NCBI GenBank assembly: GCA_018240425.1 | Contig: JAFEFU010000018.1 | Span: 62,001-126,000, forward strand | DNA from: Pseudomonadota bacterium | Lineage (GTDB): Bacteria; Pseudomonadota; Alphaproteobacteria; Rhodobacterales; Rhodobacteraceae | Length of the DNA: 64,000 bases | Direction of reading: 5' to 3' | Shown: in pieces, positions 36,724 through 44,907 of the stretch | Layout of the letters: each line of letters begins with the position of its first letter | Position numbering within the stretch: the first letter of the stretch is position 1 | The notes under the pieces: generated by a model | Seen by the model: only the letters and a program-made list of their open reading frames with translations | What the model was told of the DNA's origin: nothing | Database searches by the model: none | Position numbers and translations under genes: made by a program

Positions 36724-37485
36724 ATGCTGAACCGCATCACCTACGGCGACGCCACCGCCCTTCCCCCGCTCCTGATCGCCCACGGGTTGTTCGGATCGGC
36801 CCGGAACTGGGGCGCGATCGCGCGGCGGCTGGCCTCGGACCGGCGGGTGGTGGCGGTCGACATGCGCAACCACGGCGACAGTTTCTGGGCCGACAGCCAC
36901 ACGTACCCCGACATGGCCGGCGATCTTGCCGAAGTCATTGAAAGCGAAGGCACCTCCTTCGATGTTGTCGGCCATTCGATGGGCGGCAAGGCGGCGATGA
37001 TGCTGGCGCTGTCCCGGCCGGAACTGGTCAACCGGCTGGTCGTCGCCGACATCGCCCCGGTCGCCTATCACCATTCCAACCTGCCCCTGGTCGCGGCGAT
37101 GCAGGGCCTCGACCTGACGGACCTTGACGCCCGCAGCGAGGCCGACCGCAGGCTGCGCCCGGCGGTCCCCGAGGACGGAACCAGGGCCTTCCTGCTGCAA
37201 TCGCTCGACCTCAAGTCCGTTCCGCCGCGCTGGCGGCTGAACCTCGGGGTGCTTGGCCGCGAGATGGGCGGGATCGTCGGCTGGCCCGAGGTCGCGGGGT
37301 CCAGCGACCGGCCGGCGCTGTTCCTGACCGGGGCGGCATCGGACTATGTCCGGCCCGAGCACCGCGCGCGGATCAAGGCGCTGTTTCCCGCCGCCCGGCA
37401 GGCGAAAATCCCCGGCGCCGGCCATTGGCTGCATGCCGACAAGCCGCGCGAGTTCGAGGCGGCGGTCCGCGTCTTCCTGGGCTGA
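36724..37485 (+). CDS. Alpha/beta-fold hydrolase (YbfF-like esterase)
   Basis: A 253-residue alpha/beta hydrolase. Oxyanion region LLIAHGLFGSARNWG (HG at 20-21), nucleophile Ser85 in VVGHSMGGKAAM, acid probably in LTGAASDYVRPEH, and catalytic His in IPGAGHWLHADKP. AVDMRNHGDS after the second strand is typical of YbfF-type acyl-CoA/palmitoyl esterases. Substrate is unknown. ATG at 36724 follows AGGAAGGGAC, a good ribosome site. Confidence 0.85.
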   Translation: MLNRITYGDATALPPLLIAHGLFGSARNWGAIARRLASDRRVVAVDMRNHGDSFWADSHTYPDMAGDLAEVIESEGTSFDVVGHSMGGKAAMMLALSRPELVNRLVVADIAPVAYHHSNLPLVAAMQGLDLTDLDARSEADRRLRPAVPEDGTRAFLLQSLDLKSVPPRWRLNLGVLGREMGGIVGWPEVAGSSDRPALFLTGAASDYVRPEHRARIKALFPAARQAKIPGAGHWLHADKPREFEAAVRVFLG

Positions 37486-37486
37486 G

Positions 37487-37786
37487 TCAGCAGGTGATGT
37501 CGAACCGCGCCTCGCCGGTGTCGCCGGGCATGCCGGTGATCATGCTGCCGGGAACCGCACGGCAGCCGGTGGTGCGGGCGATGGCCTGCTCCATCAGCGC
37601 CGGGACCGGCGCCCGCTCGGCGCGGCCCAGATAGCCGAGGCGCACGACCTCGGCCCGGTCGTCCTTTTGAAAAACCACGAACTCTATCCCGCCGAGCGTG
37701 ACCTGGTGGCGGGTCGCGCCGAAGAACTGCGGCGCGGGCGAGGCGCCGCAGGCGGCGAGGAACAGCAGGAGGGCAAGATGTTTCAT
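37487..37786 (-). CDS. Small lipoprotein, unknown function
   Basis: A 99-residue protein with a lipoprotein signal peptide: MKHLALLLFLAACGASPAP, lipobox LAAC with the lipidated Cys13. The mature part (ATRHQVTLGGIEFVVFQKDD, RTTGCRAVPGSMITGMPGDT) has no recognised family. ATG at 37786. The stop is one base from the convergent hydrolase stop. A candidate CtrA site lies 25-39 bases before its start. Confidence 0.7.
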   Translation of the reverse strand: MKHLALLLFLAACGASPAPQFFGATRHQVTLGGIEFVVFQKDDRAEVVRLGYLGRAERAPVPALMEQAIARTTGCRAVPGSMITGMPGDTGEARFDITC

Positions 37787-37810
37787 GGCGCGAGGGTGGC
37801 CGCACCAAGG

Positions 37811-37825
37811 TTAACACCAGGTTAA
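37811..37825. promoter_or_regulatory. Candidate CtrA-type binding site
   Basis: TTAA-N7-TTAA (TTAACACCAGGTTAA), the full alphaproteobacterial CtrA consensus spacing, upstream of the small lipoprotein gene. Eight fixed A/T bases are unlikely by chance in such GC-rich DNA, but CtrA control is only inferred. Confidence 0.4.
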
Positions 37826-37862
37826 GAACACCCGCCCGCGAGTGCCGCTATAGGCCCGCCCC

Positions 37863-38192
37863 TCAGCCCGGCGCCTGGTAGCGCGGCGCGAGGTTGCCGG
37901 CGCGCTGCTGGGCGGCAAGGAATTCGGCCGAGGTGAAGGCCTGCACCGTCTGCAGGTTCGCGACCGCCCCCGAGGCCCCGGCCACGAGAAGCGCGCCGAC
38001 AAGGGCCTGGGCGTCGTCGGCGGTGACGATCATCAGGAAGTCGGTCTTGCCGGTGGTCACCAGATATTGTTCGAGCCGCCCGCCCGCCGCCTCGATCAGC
38101 GGCGCGACCGCCTTCTGCCGGTCGCTGGGATGGGCCAGCATCCCCTTGGCCGCGGCCGAAGTGAAATTGCCGGTAATGATATAGCGTGCCAT
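37863..38192 (-). CDS. GYD-domain protein
   Basis: A 109-residue alpha/beta protein of the GYD family: MARYIITGNFTSAAAKGMLAHPSDRQKAV, then GGRLEQYLVTTGKTDFLMIVTADDAQAL, matching the family pattern of a ferredoxin-like dimeric barrel with the central acid-containing strand. Function of the family is unknown. ATG at 38192; the frame upstream to 38261 is Arg/Pro-rich. Single gene between the lipoprotein and the aldehyde dehydrogenase gene. Confidence 0.78.
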   Translation of the reverse strand: MARYIITGNFTSAAAKGMLAHPSDRQKAVAPLIEAAGGRLEQYLVTTGKTDFLMIVTADDAQALVGALLVAGASGAVANLQTVQAFTSAEFLAAQQRAGNLAPRYQAPG

Positions 38193-38294
38193 TCGCGCCC
38201 CCCTGGCTGGCCGCGCGGCCGCCGCCGGACGGCCCGGCCCGCGACGGCGCGAGACTAGCACGAATGGCGTGCCCCGGGGAGGGGCTGGCGCGGA

Positions 38295-39734
38295 CTATCC
38301 GTGCCGGACCATCACATGCCGCACGACCGAGTAATCCTCGAGCGCGTAGGCCGACAGATCCTTGCCATAGCCCGACTGCTTCAGCCCCCCGTGCGGCATC
38401 TCGTTGACCAGCATGAAATGGGTGTTGATCCAGGTGCAGCCATAGCGCAGCCGCGCCGCGGTGGCCATCGCGCGCCCCACGTCGCGGGTCCAGACCGACG
38501 AGGCCAGGCCGTAGTCGCTGTCGTTGGCCCAGCCGACCGCCTGATCGACCTCGGCGAAAGGCGTGACCGACACTACCGGGCCGAAGACCTCGCGCCGCAC
38601 GATCTCGTCCTCCTGCCTGGCGCCGGCGATGACCGTCGGGCGGTAGTAGAAGCCGCCATCGCCCATCGTCGCGCCGCCGGTCGTCACCTCGACATGCGCC
38701 AGCTCGCGCGCGCGCTCGACGAAGCTCGCCACCCGGTCGCGCTGGCGCAGCGAGATCAGCGGGCCGATCTCGTTGGTCGTGTCGTCGGCGTTGCCCAGCC
38801 GGATGGTCGAGACGGCGGACGAAAGGTCGGCCACCAGCCGGTCATAGATCTTCCTGCCCGCATAGACCCGGCAGGCGGCGGTGCAGTCCTGGCCGGCGTT
38901 GTAATAGCCGAAGGCGCGCAGGCCCTCGACCACCGCGCCCACATCGGCATCGTCAAAGACCACCACGGGCGCCTTGCCGCCCAGTTCCAGATGAGTGCGC
39001 TTGACCGACTTCGACGCGGCCTGAAGCATCTTCTTGCCGGTGGCGACATCGCCGGTCAGGCTGATCATGTCGACGCCGGGATGGTTGATGAGATAGTTGC
39101 CGACCGTCTCGCCCCGGCCCGGAAGGATGTTCACCACGCCCTCGGGCAGGACCTCGGCGAAGATGCGCGCCAGCTTCAGCGCACTCAGCGGCGTCTGCTC
39201 GGAGGGTTTGAAGACCACGGCGTTGCCCGCTCCGATCGCCGGGGCCAGCTTCCAGGCCATCATCATCAGGGGATAGTTCCAGGGCGCGATCGAGGCCACC
39301 ACGCCGACCGCGTCGCGGCGCACCATCGAGGTGTGGCCGGCCAGGTATTCGCCGGCGATCGCGCCGTGCTGGCAGCGCACCGCCCCGGCGAAGAAGCGGA
39401 AGCAGTCGACGACGGCCGGGATCTCGTCGTTCAGCGCCGCGTTGATCGGCTTGCCGCAGTTCAGGGCCTCGAGCGCGGCAAAGCCTTCGGCATCGCGCTC
39501 GATCCGGTCGGCGATGCGCAAGAGTGCGGCGGAACGCTCGGCGGGCGTGGTCCGCGCCCAGCCGTCGAAGGCCGCCCGCGCCGCAGTCACCGCCCGGTCG
39601 ACCTGATCGGTCGAGGCCTCGGCCACCTCGAGGATCAGGGCGCCGGTGCGCGGGTTCAAGACGCGCTCGCGCGTCTCCTGCCCCGGTTCCAGCGCCGCGC
39701 CGATCAGCAGGTCGGTGTCGATGTGAAGGGTCAT
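38295..39734 (-). CDS. Aldehyde dehydrogenase, gamma-aminobutyraldehyde / betaine-aldehyde type
   Basis: A 479-residue NAD(P)-dependent aldehyde dehydrogenase. Cofactor and catalytic blocks: [23 protein letters not shown], the general-base glutamate in [18 protein letters not shown], and the nucleophilic Cys in [17 protein letters not shown]. The QDCTA variant around the Cys is common in aminobutyraldehyde dehydrogenases (PatD-like). As the last gene after a polyamine-type importer, it probably oxidises 4-aminobutanal to GABA, or a related aminoaldehyde. ATG at 39734, 12 bases after the permease stop. Confidence 0.87.
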   Translation of the reverse strand: MTLHIDTDLLIGAALEPGQETRERVLNPRTGALILEVAEASTDQVDRAVTAARAAFDGWARTTPAERSAALLRIADRIERDAEGFAALEALNCGKPINAALNDEIPAVVDCFRFFAGAVRCQHGAIAGEYLAGHTSMVRRDAVGVVASIAPWNYPLMMMAWKLAPAIGAGNAVVFKPSEQTPLSALKLARIFAEVLPEGVVNILPGRGETVGNYLINHPGVDMISLTGDVATGKKMLQAASKSVKRTHLELGGKAPVVVFDDADVGAVVEGLRAFGYYNAGQDCTAACRVYAGRKIYDRLVADLSSAVSTIRLGNADDTTNEIGPLISLRQRDRVASFVERARELAHVEVTTGGATMGDGGFYYRPTVIAGARQEDEIVRREVFGPVVSVTPFAEVDQAVGWANDSDYGLASSVWTRDVGRAMATAARLRYGCTWINTHFMLVNEMPHGGLKQSGYGKDLSAYALEDYSVVRHVMVRHG

Positions 39735-39746
39735 GGCTTCATCCTT

Positions 39747-40553
39747 TCATTTGCCGCCGCCGGCGGTTTCCTCGCCGCCGCGGGTCAGGAAATAGGCGCC
39801 GAGGATCGGCAGGAAGGTGGCGGCGAAGACGACGATCGCCACCACGTTCGTGACCGGCCGCTGGCGCGGGCGCACCAGCTCGTCCAGCATCCAGATCGGC
39901 AGGGTCTTCTGCTGCCCGGCGGTGAAGGTGGTGACGATCACCTCGTCGAACGACAGCGCAAAGGCCAGCATCCCCCCCGCGAGCAGCGCGGAGCCGAGGT
40001 TGGGCAGGATCACATGGCGGAAGGTCTGGAAGGCGTTCGCACCCAGGTCGGCCGAGGCCTCGAGCATCGAGGCACCCATCCGGCGAAAGCGCGCGACGGC
40101 ATTGTTGTAGACGATGACGATGCAGAAGGTCGCGTGGCCCAGGACGATGGTCCAGGTCGAGAAGGGCACGTCGCCCATCGCGAAGGCGGCGCGCAGGGAC
40201 ATGCCGGTGATGATGCCGGGCAGCGCGATGGGCAAGACGATCAGCAGCGATATGGCGTCGCGCCCGAAGAAGCGCGCCCGCGCCATCGCCGCGGCACACA
40301 GCGTGCCAAGCACCAGCGCCAGCCCCGCGGCCATCCCCGCGACCTTCAGGGACAGCCACAGGGGCGGCCAGATGTCGGCGCGGTTCCAGGCGACGGCGAA
40401 CCATTCGGTCGTCAGGCCGGGCGGCGGGAACTGATAGGACTTTTCCTCGGTGGTGAAGGCGTAGAGGAAGATCAGCAGGATCGGCAGGTGCAGGAACAGA
40501 AGCCCGAAGGCGGCCCCGGCCGACAGCAGGAACGGCGGGCGGTCAGAGCGCAT
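39747..40553 (-). CDS. ABC transporter permease, PotC-like
   Basis: A 268-residue inner-membrane permease with six helices and the EAA loop [29 protein letters not shown]. It pairs with the PotB-like permease encoded just upstream, overlapping it by 11 bases. The binding-protein-dependent transport domain is complete. With PotA- and PotD-like partners it forms an importer of spermidine, putrescine or another cationic amine. Confidence 0.88.
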   Translation of the reverse strand: MRSDRPPFLLSAGAAFGLLFLHLPILLIFLYAFTTEEKSYQFPPPGLTTEWFAVAWNRADIWPPLWLSLKVAGMAAGLALVLGTLCAAAMARARFFGRDAISLLIVLPIALPGIITGMSLRAAFAMGDVPFSTWTIVLGHATFCIVIVYNNAVARFRRMGASMLEASADLGANAFQTFRHVILPNLGSALLAGGMLAFALSFDEVIVTTFTAGQQKTLPIWMLDELVRPRQRPVTNVVAIVVFAATFLPILGAYFLTRGGEETAGGGK

Positions 40554-41466
40554 CGAAGGCCCCCAGTTTCCGGGCCACCGTCAGGTAGGCCAGCATGATG
40601 AGGATCGGGATGACCGCGAAGGCGGCGGCCAGCGGGATGTTGCCGGCGGTGCCTTGCAGCGAATAGACCGCCTGGCCGATGAAATAGCGCGAGGAGCCGA
40701 CGATCGAGGGGATGATGTAGTCGCCCAAGGTCAGCGAGAAGGTGAAGATCGAGCCGGCGACGATGCCGGGCAGCGCAAGGGGCAGGATCACGCTCCACAG
40801 GGTGCGCAGGCCGCCCGCCCCGAGATCGGCCGAAGCTTCCAGCATCGAGGTCGGCACCCGCTCGAGCGCCGCCTGCATCGGCAGGATCATGTAGGGCAGC
40901 CAGACATAGACGAACACGAGGAAGGTGCCGATGTAGCTGGTCGACAGGGAATTGCCGCCGATCACCGGCAGGGCCAGAAGCGCGTCCAGCACCGACCCCG
41001 CCCCGATGCCGCCCGCCGCCCAGGTCACGATCCCCTCCTTGGCGAGGATCAGCTTCCAGGCATAGACCTTGACCAGATAGGACGACCACAGGGGCAGCAT
41101 CACGCCCAGGTAGAAGACCGGCTTCCAGCGCCCCCTGGCATGACGGGCCGCGACATAGGCCACCGGAAAGGCCAGGACCGCCGCCGCCAGCGTCACCGCC
41201 GCCGCCATCGTCACCGTCCTGACGATCACGTCGAAGTTCTGCGGCAGGACCAGCTCGCCATAGGTCTTGAGCGTGAACTGCCGCACGATGGTGCCGGAGA
41301 ACTCGTCGATCGAATAGAAGCTCTGCCACAGGAGCGCGAACAGCGAGCCGACATAGACCACGCCCAGCCACAGCAGAGGCGGCGCGAGCAGGACCGCAAG
41401 CAGAAGCCGCGGCCGCCTCCAGAAAAGCGTGCTGAGCCGCCCGGCGATGCCTTCGGCCCCGTTCAT
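40543..41466 (-). CDS. ABC transporter permease, PotB-like
   Basis: A 307-residue permease with an N-terminal basic stretch ([16 protein letters not shown]), about six helices and the EAA motif [33 protein letters not shown]-type helices and [14 protein letters not shown] are typical of PotB. ATG at 41466 overlaps the ATPase stop by four bases; the open frame further upstream runs through the ATPase gene and is rejected. Confidence 0.88.
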   Translation of the reverse strand: MNGAEGIAGRLSTLFWRRPRLLLAVLLAPPLLWLGVVYVGSLFALLWQSFYSIDEFSGTIVRQFTLKTYGELVLPQNFDVIVRTVTMAAAVTLAAAVLAFPVAYVAARHARGRWKPVFYLGVMLPLWSSYLVKVYAWKLILAKEGIVTWAAGGIGAGSVLDALLALPVIGGNSLSTSYIGTFLVFVYVWLPYMILPMQAALERVPTSMLEASADLGAGGLRTLWSVILPLALPGIVAGSIFTFSLTLGDYIIPSIVGSSRYFIGQAVYSLQGTAGNIPLAAAFAVIPILIMLAYLTVARKLGAFDAL

Positions 41467-42497
41467 TCCGACCCCATCAGATGCAGGGCGGCGGCGTCCC
41501 AGCCCAGGCCGACCTCGGCGCCCACGTCCGGCACCGCGCGCCCTGCCGGGACCAGAACCGCGATGTCTGCCTCGTCGGCCCCCGGGCGTCCCGGCGCCCC
41601 GGCGGCGACCGTCAGCCGGGTGCCCGCCCCCAGGTAGCGCGCTCCCGTCACCCGGCCGCGCAGCCCGCCCGTCTCGGTCAGCCGGATCGCCTCGGGGCGC
41701 AGGCTCGCCCATTCGGCCGGTCCGCCCAGTGCGCGGGTCCGCTCGGGCGGCAGCACGTTGGACGAGCCGACGAAATCGGCGACAAAGCGCGTGGCGGGGC
41801 GCTCGTAGATCTCGGCCGGCGGGCCGACCTGGACGATGCGGCCCTGGTTGAAGACCGCCACCCGGTCGGCCATGCTGAGCGCCTCGCCCTGATCGTGAGT
41901 GACGAAGACAAACGTGATTCCAAGGCGTTGCTGAAGGTTCTTCAGCTCGTCCTGCATCGCCTCGCGGAGTTTCAGGTCAAGCGCGCCCAGAGGCTCGTCG
42001 AGCAGGAGAACCCGCGGCTCGTTGACCAGCGCGCGGGCCAGCGCCACCCGCTGCCTCTGCCCGCCCGACAGGGCGGCGGGCTTGCGCTCGCCGAAGCCGT
42101 CAAGCTTGACAAGTGCCAGCATCTCGTCGGCCCGTGCATGGCGGGCGCGGCGATCGACGCCTCTGACCATCAGCCCGTAGGCGACATTGTCGCGCACCGA
42201 CATGTGCGGAAAGAGCGCGTAATCCTGAAAGACCGTGTTGACGCTGCGCCTGTTGGGCGGGATCGCACCCGAATTCTCGCCGAAGATCCGCACTTCGCCG
42301 GCGGTCGGCGCCTCGAAGCCCGAGATCAGCCTGAGGCAGGTGGTCTTGCCCGACCCCGACGGCCCGAGCATCGCGAAGAACGAACCTTCGGCAATCGCGA
42401 GGTCGACCTGATCGACCGCCCTGATCGGTTGGGACGGCGGGCCGAAATGGCGCGAGACGGCGCGGAATTCGACCGCTGGTATGGCTGATGAGGTCAT
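41463..42497 (-). CDS. ABC transporter ATP-binding protein, PotA-like
   Basis: A 344-residue ATPase. Walker A GPSGSGKTT near residue 45, Q-loop TVFQDYALFPHMSVRDN, signature LSGGQRQRVALARAL, Walker B VLLLDEPLGALD and H-loop VTHDQ are intact. The C-terminal TOBE-type domain (SLRPEAIRLTETGGLRGRVTG) is typical of PotA/MalK-like proteins. Start ATG at 42497 (MTSSAIPAVEF); a TTG four codons upstream is less likely. Powers amine import. Confidence 0.92.
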   Translation of the reverse strand: MTSSAIPAVEFRAVSRHFGPPSQPIRAVDQVDLAIAEGSFFAMLGPSGSGKTTCLRLISGFEAPTAGEVRIFGENSGAIPPNRRSVNTVFQDYALFPHMSVRDNVAYGLMVRGVDRRARHARADEMLALVKLDGFGERKPAALSGGQRQRVALARALVNEPRVLLLDEPLGALDLKLREAMQDELKNLQQRLGITFVFVTHDQGEALSMADRVAVFNQGRIVQVGPPAEIYERPATRFVADFVGSSNVLPPERTRALGGPAEWASLRPEAIRLTETGGLRGRVTGARYLGAGTRLTVAAGAPGRPGADEADIAVLVPAGRAVPDVGAEVGLGWDAAALHLMGSE

Positions 42498-42569
42498 GGC
42501 AAGATCCAAGCGTCCCCCGGCGCAGAGGCCGGGGGTGGGGTGGGTCGGAAAGGGATCGGTCTCCGGCGG

Positions 42570-43724
42570 TCAGCGCCCGCCGATCACGCCGATATAGTCG
42601 GAAACCCAGCGGTAGTAGGGCACACAGGCGCCCTCGCCCAACGAGCAGTTGGCGACCGGCGTGGTCCAGAAGCGGATCTTGTCGAACTCGTCCATGCCGT
42701 TCGCCGTGCAGCCTTCCTTGGTCTGCATCCCCGACTTGTCGGTGCAGGCCTCGGGGACCACCGGGTTCGAGCCGAACCAGACCGAGAGGTCGGATTGCAG
42801 GTTCGAGTTCAGCGTATGCTCCATCCACTTGTAGGCGCAGTTCGGATGGGCGGCGTCGGCCTCCATCATCGTCGTGTCGGCCCAGCCGGTCGCGCCTTCC
42901 TCGGGGATGGTCGAGGCGATGGGCTGCTTGTCGGCGACCAGCAGGTTCACCTGGAAGGGCCACGAGCCCGACACCACCACGCCCTCGTTCTTGAAGTCAT
43001 CGACCTGGATCATCGCGTCGTGCCAGTAGCGGCCGATCAGCTCGCGCTGGCCGCGCAGCAGGTCGAGCGCCGCCTTGTACTGGTCCTCGTTCAGCTCGTA
43101 GGGGTTCTTGATCCCCAACTCGGGCTTGTGGGCCATCAGATAGAGGGCGGCGTCGGCGATGTAGATCGGCCCGTCATAGGCCTGCACCCTGCCCTTGTTC
43201 GACTTGCCGTCGGGCAGCTTCTGCTCCTCGAACACCACCGACCAGCTTTTCGGCGGCTCCTTGAAGACCTTGGTGTTGTACATCAGCACGTTCGGCCCCC
43301 ACTGGTAGGGCACGCCGTAATGGACGCCGCCCACCGTGAACCAGGGGCCGTCCTGCAGGCGCTTGTCCACCTTGTTCCACGAGGGGATGAGGTCGGTGTT
43401 GATCGGCTGGACCCGCTTGCCGGCCACCAGCCGCAGCGAGGCGTCGCCCGAGGCGGTCACGAGGTCGAAGCCGCCCTCGTTCATCAGGGCCACCATCTCG
43501 TCGGAGGTGTTCGCGGTCTTGACGTTGACCTTGCAGCCGGTGTCCTTCTCGAACTTCGTCACCCAGTCATAGGCCTTGTCGCTGTCGCCGCGCTCGACGT
43601 AGCCGGGCCAGGCGACGATGTTCAGCTGTCCCTCGCCGTCGCCGACCGCGGTCATCTCGGCATTGGCGAGGCCGGTTCCGGCCAGGGCAAGAACGGTCGT
43701 CGAGATCAGAAGTCTTTTCAGCAT
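42570..43724 (-). CDS. Periplasmic polyamine-type binding protein, PotD-like
   Basis: A 384-residue extracellular binding protein with a signal peptide (LKRLLISTTVLALAGTGLANAEM). Mature motifs LNIVAWPGYVERG, FDLVTASGDASLRLVAG, and VPYQWGPNVLMYNTKVF match PotD/spermidine-putrescine binding proteins. ATG at 43724 follows AAGGGGAGCGAACC. First gene of the minus-strand importer operon (PotD, A, B, C, then aldehyde dehydrogenase). The natural ligand may be putrescine or another amine; unusually several Cys occur (NCSLGEGACV). Confidence 0.87.
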   Translation of the reverse strand: MLKRLLISTTVLALAGTGLANAEMTAVGDGEGQLNIVAWPGYVERGDSDKAYDWVTKFEKDTGCKVNVKTANTSDEMVALMNEGGFDLVTASGDASLRLVAGKRVQPINTDLIPSWNKVDKRLQDGPWFTVGGVHYGVPYQWGPNVLMYNTKVFKEPPKSWSVVFEEQKLPDGKSNKGRVQAYDGPIYIADAALYLMAHKPELGIKNPYELNEDQYKAALDLLRGQRELIGRYWHDAMIQVDDFKNEGVVVSGSWPFQVNLLVADKQPIASTIPEEGATGWADTTMMEADAAHPNCAYKWMEHTLNSNLQSDLSVWFGSNPVVPEACTDKSGMQTKEGCTANGMDEFDKIRFWTTPVANCSLGEGACVPYYRWVSDYIGVIGGR

Positions 43725-43818
43725 GGTTCGCTCCCCTTTGAACGCAGGCATCATGGCCGGGCGGGCGGCAGGTCCGCCTTCATGGGCAACAGACTGCGGC
43801 CAGGGCCAAGCTTTCGCA

Positions 43819-43858
43819 ATATCAAAAGGCAGAAACGTGATATCTGCTTTTCCGATAT
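43819..43858. promoter_or_regulatory. LysR-type operator before the amine importer operon
   Basis: ATATC half-sites repeat: ATATC at 43819-43823, palindrome GATATC at 43839-43844, GATAT at 43854-43858. The pair ATATC-N9-GATAT (43840-43858) matches the LysR T-N11-A style. It sits between the lysR stop and the binding-protein gene start, at 95-135 bases from the latter. Confidence 0.5.
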
Positions 43859-43868
43859 GTCAGGCCGC

Positions 43869-44771
43869 TCAGCGGTCGCCGACCGAACCCTGGGCGGCGC
43901 GGATGAAGTTGCGCGCCACCGGCGACAGGGGCGCGCCCTTGCGCCAGACCAGGCCGACCTGGACCGACGGCAGGTCGCCCGACACGTCGCGGATCTCGAT
44001 CCGGTCGCCCTCGAGCGACCAGGGCCGGTAGACCAGCGTGGGCAAGAGCGCCACCCCGGCCCCGGTCGCCACCAGGCTGCGCACCGCCTCGACCGAGCGG
44101 GTGCGGAAGGCGATCTCGGGGCGCACCGACAGCGCCGCCATCATCTGCCGGGTGGATTCCTCGATCTCGTCCACGGTCAGCGCGATCAGGCTTTCGCCGG
44201 CCAGATCGTCGAGCGAGATGGCCTCGGCCGCGTTCAGCCGGTGGCCGGTGGGCAGCCACAGCCGGTAGGGTGAGACCAGAAGCGATTCGACCTGCATCGC
44301 GGCCCGGTCACGGATCGACGAGGTGAGAAGCACCGCAACGTCAAGCTCGCCCCCGATCAGCAGGTGCTGAAGATAGTCGGCCGTATCCTCGACCGCCGAC
44401 AGGTCGATCCTGGGAAAGGCACGGCGAAACCGTGACAGCAGGTCTGACAGGACGTAGCCGGCCACCAGCGAGGTGACGCCCAGCGACAGCCGCCCGGTCA
44501 GGTCGCCCTCCTCCTCGCGGAAGGCCATGCGGGCGGTGGAGACATCGCCGAGGATCTGGCTGGCGTGGCGCAGGAACAGCGATCCCTTGTGGGTCAGCTC
44601 CAGCCCCCGTGCCCGGCGCTCGAACAGCACGACGCCCAAGTCGTCTTCCAGCGACTGGATCGCCTCGGTCACCGAGGATTGCGAGATCGACAGCGCCCGC
44701 GCCGCGCCCGAGACGCTGGCCTGCTCGGCGGCGGCGACGAAGAATTGCAGCTGGCGAAGGGTGAAGGCCAT
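43869..44771 (-). CDS. LysR-family transcriptional regulator
   Basis: A 300-residue LysR protein. The N-terminal winged HTH is FTLRQLQFFVAAAEQASVSGAARALSISQSSVTEAIQSLEDDLGVVLFERRARGLEL, followed by the effector-binding domain (RLSLGVTSLVAGYVLSDLLSRFRRAFPRIDL). It lies 144 bases upstream of, and on the same strand as, the amine importer operon, and is the likely regulator. ATG at 44771. Confidence 0.9.
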   Translation of the reverse strand: MAFTLRQLQFFVAAAEQASVSGAARALSISQSSVTEAIQSLEDDLGVVLFERRARGLELTHKGSLFLRHASQILGDVSTARMAFREEEGDLTGRLSLGVTSLVAGYVLSDLLSRFRRAFPRIDLSAVEDTADYLQHLLIGGELDVAVLLTSSIRDRAAMQVESLLVSPYRLWLPTGHRLNAAEAISLDDLAGESLIALTVDEIEESTRQMMAALSVRPEIAFRTRSVEAVRSLVATGAGVALLPTLVYRPWSLEGDRIEIRDVSGDLPSVQVGLVWRKGAPLSPVARNFIRAAQGSVGDR

Positions 44772-44863
44772 GCCGCATCTCTGCGCGCCTGCCGGCCCGC
44801 GTCAACTGCCTGCCGCGCGCCGTCATTTTGCCATTGTGCCACGGGGCGATTTGTGAAGGTTTC

Positions 44864-44881
44864 ATGACACTTTTGTAACAG
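44864..44881 (-). promoter_or_regulatory. Candidate Pho box before the Na/Pi cotransporter
   Basis: On the minus strand CTGTTAC-AAAA-GTGTCAT matches the PhoB box (two CTGTCAT-like 7-mers with 4 A/T bases between, 11-base period). It ends 27 bases before the TTG start of the phosphate-transporter-like gene. Its orientation is opposite to that gene, a caution. Confidence 0.5.
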
Positions 44882-44907
44882 CAGCCGCGAATCAGGAGAA
44901 CGAGTCC

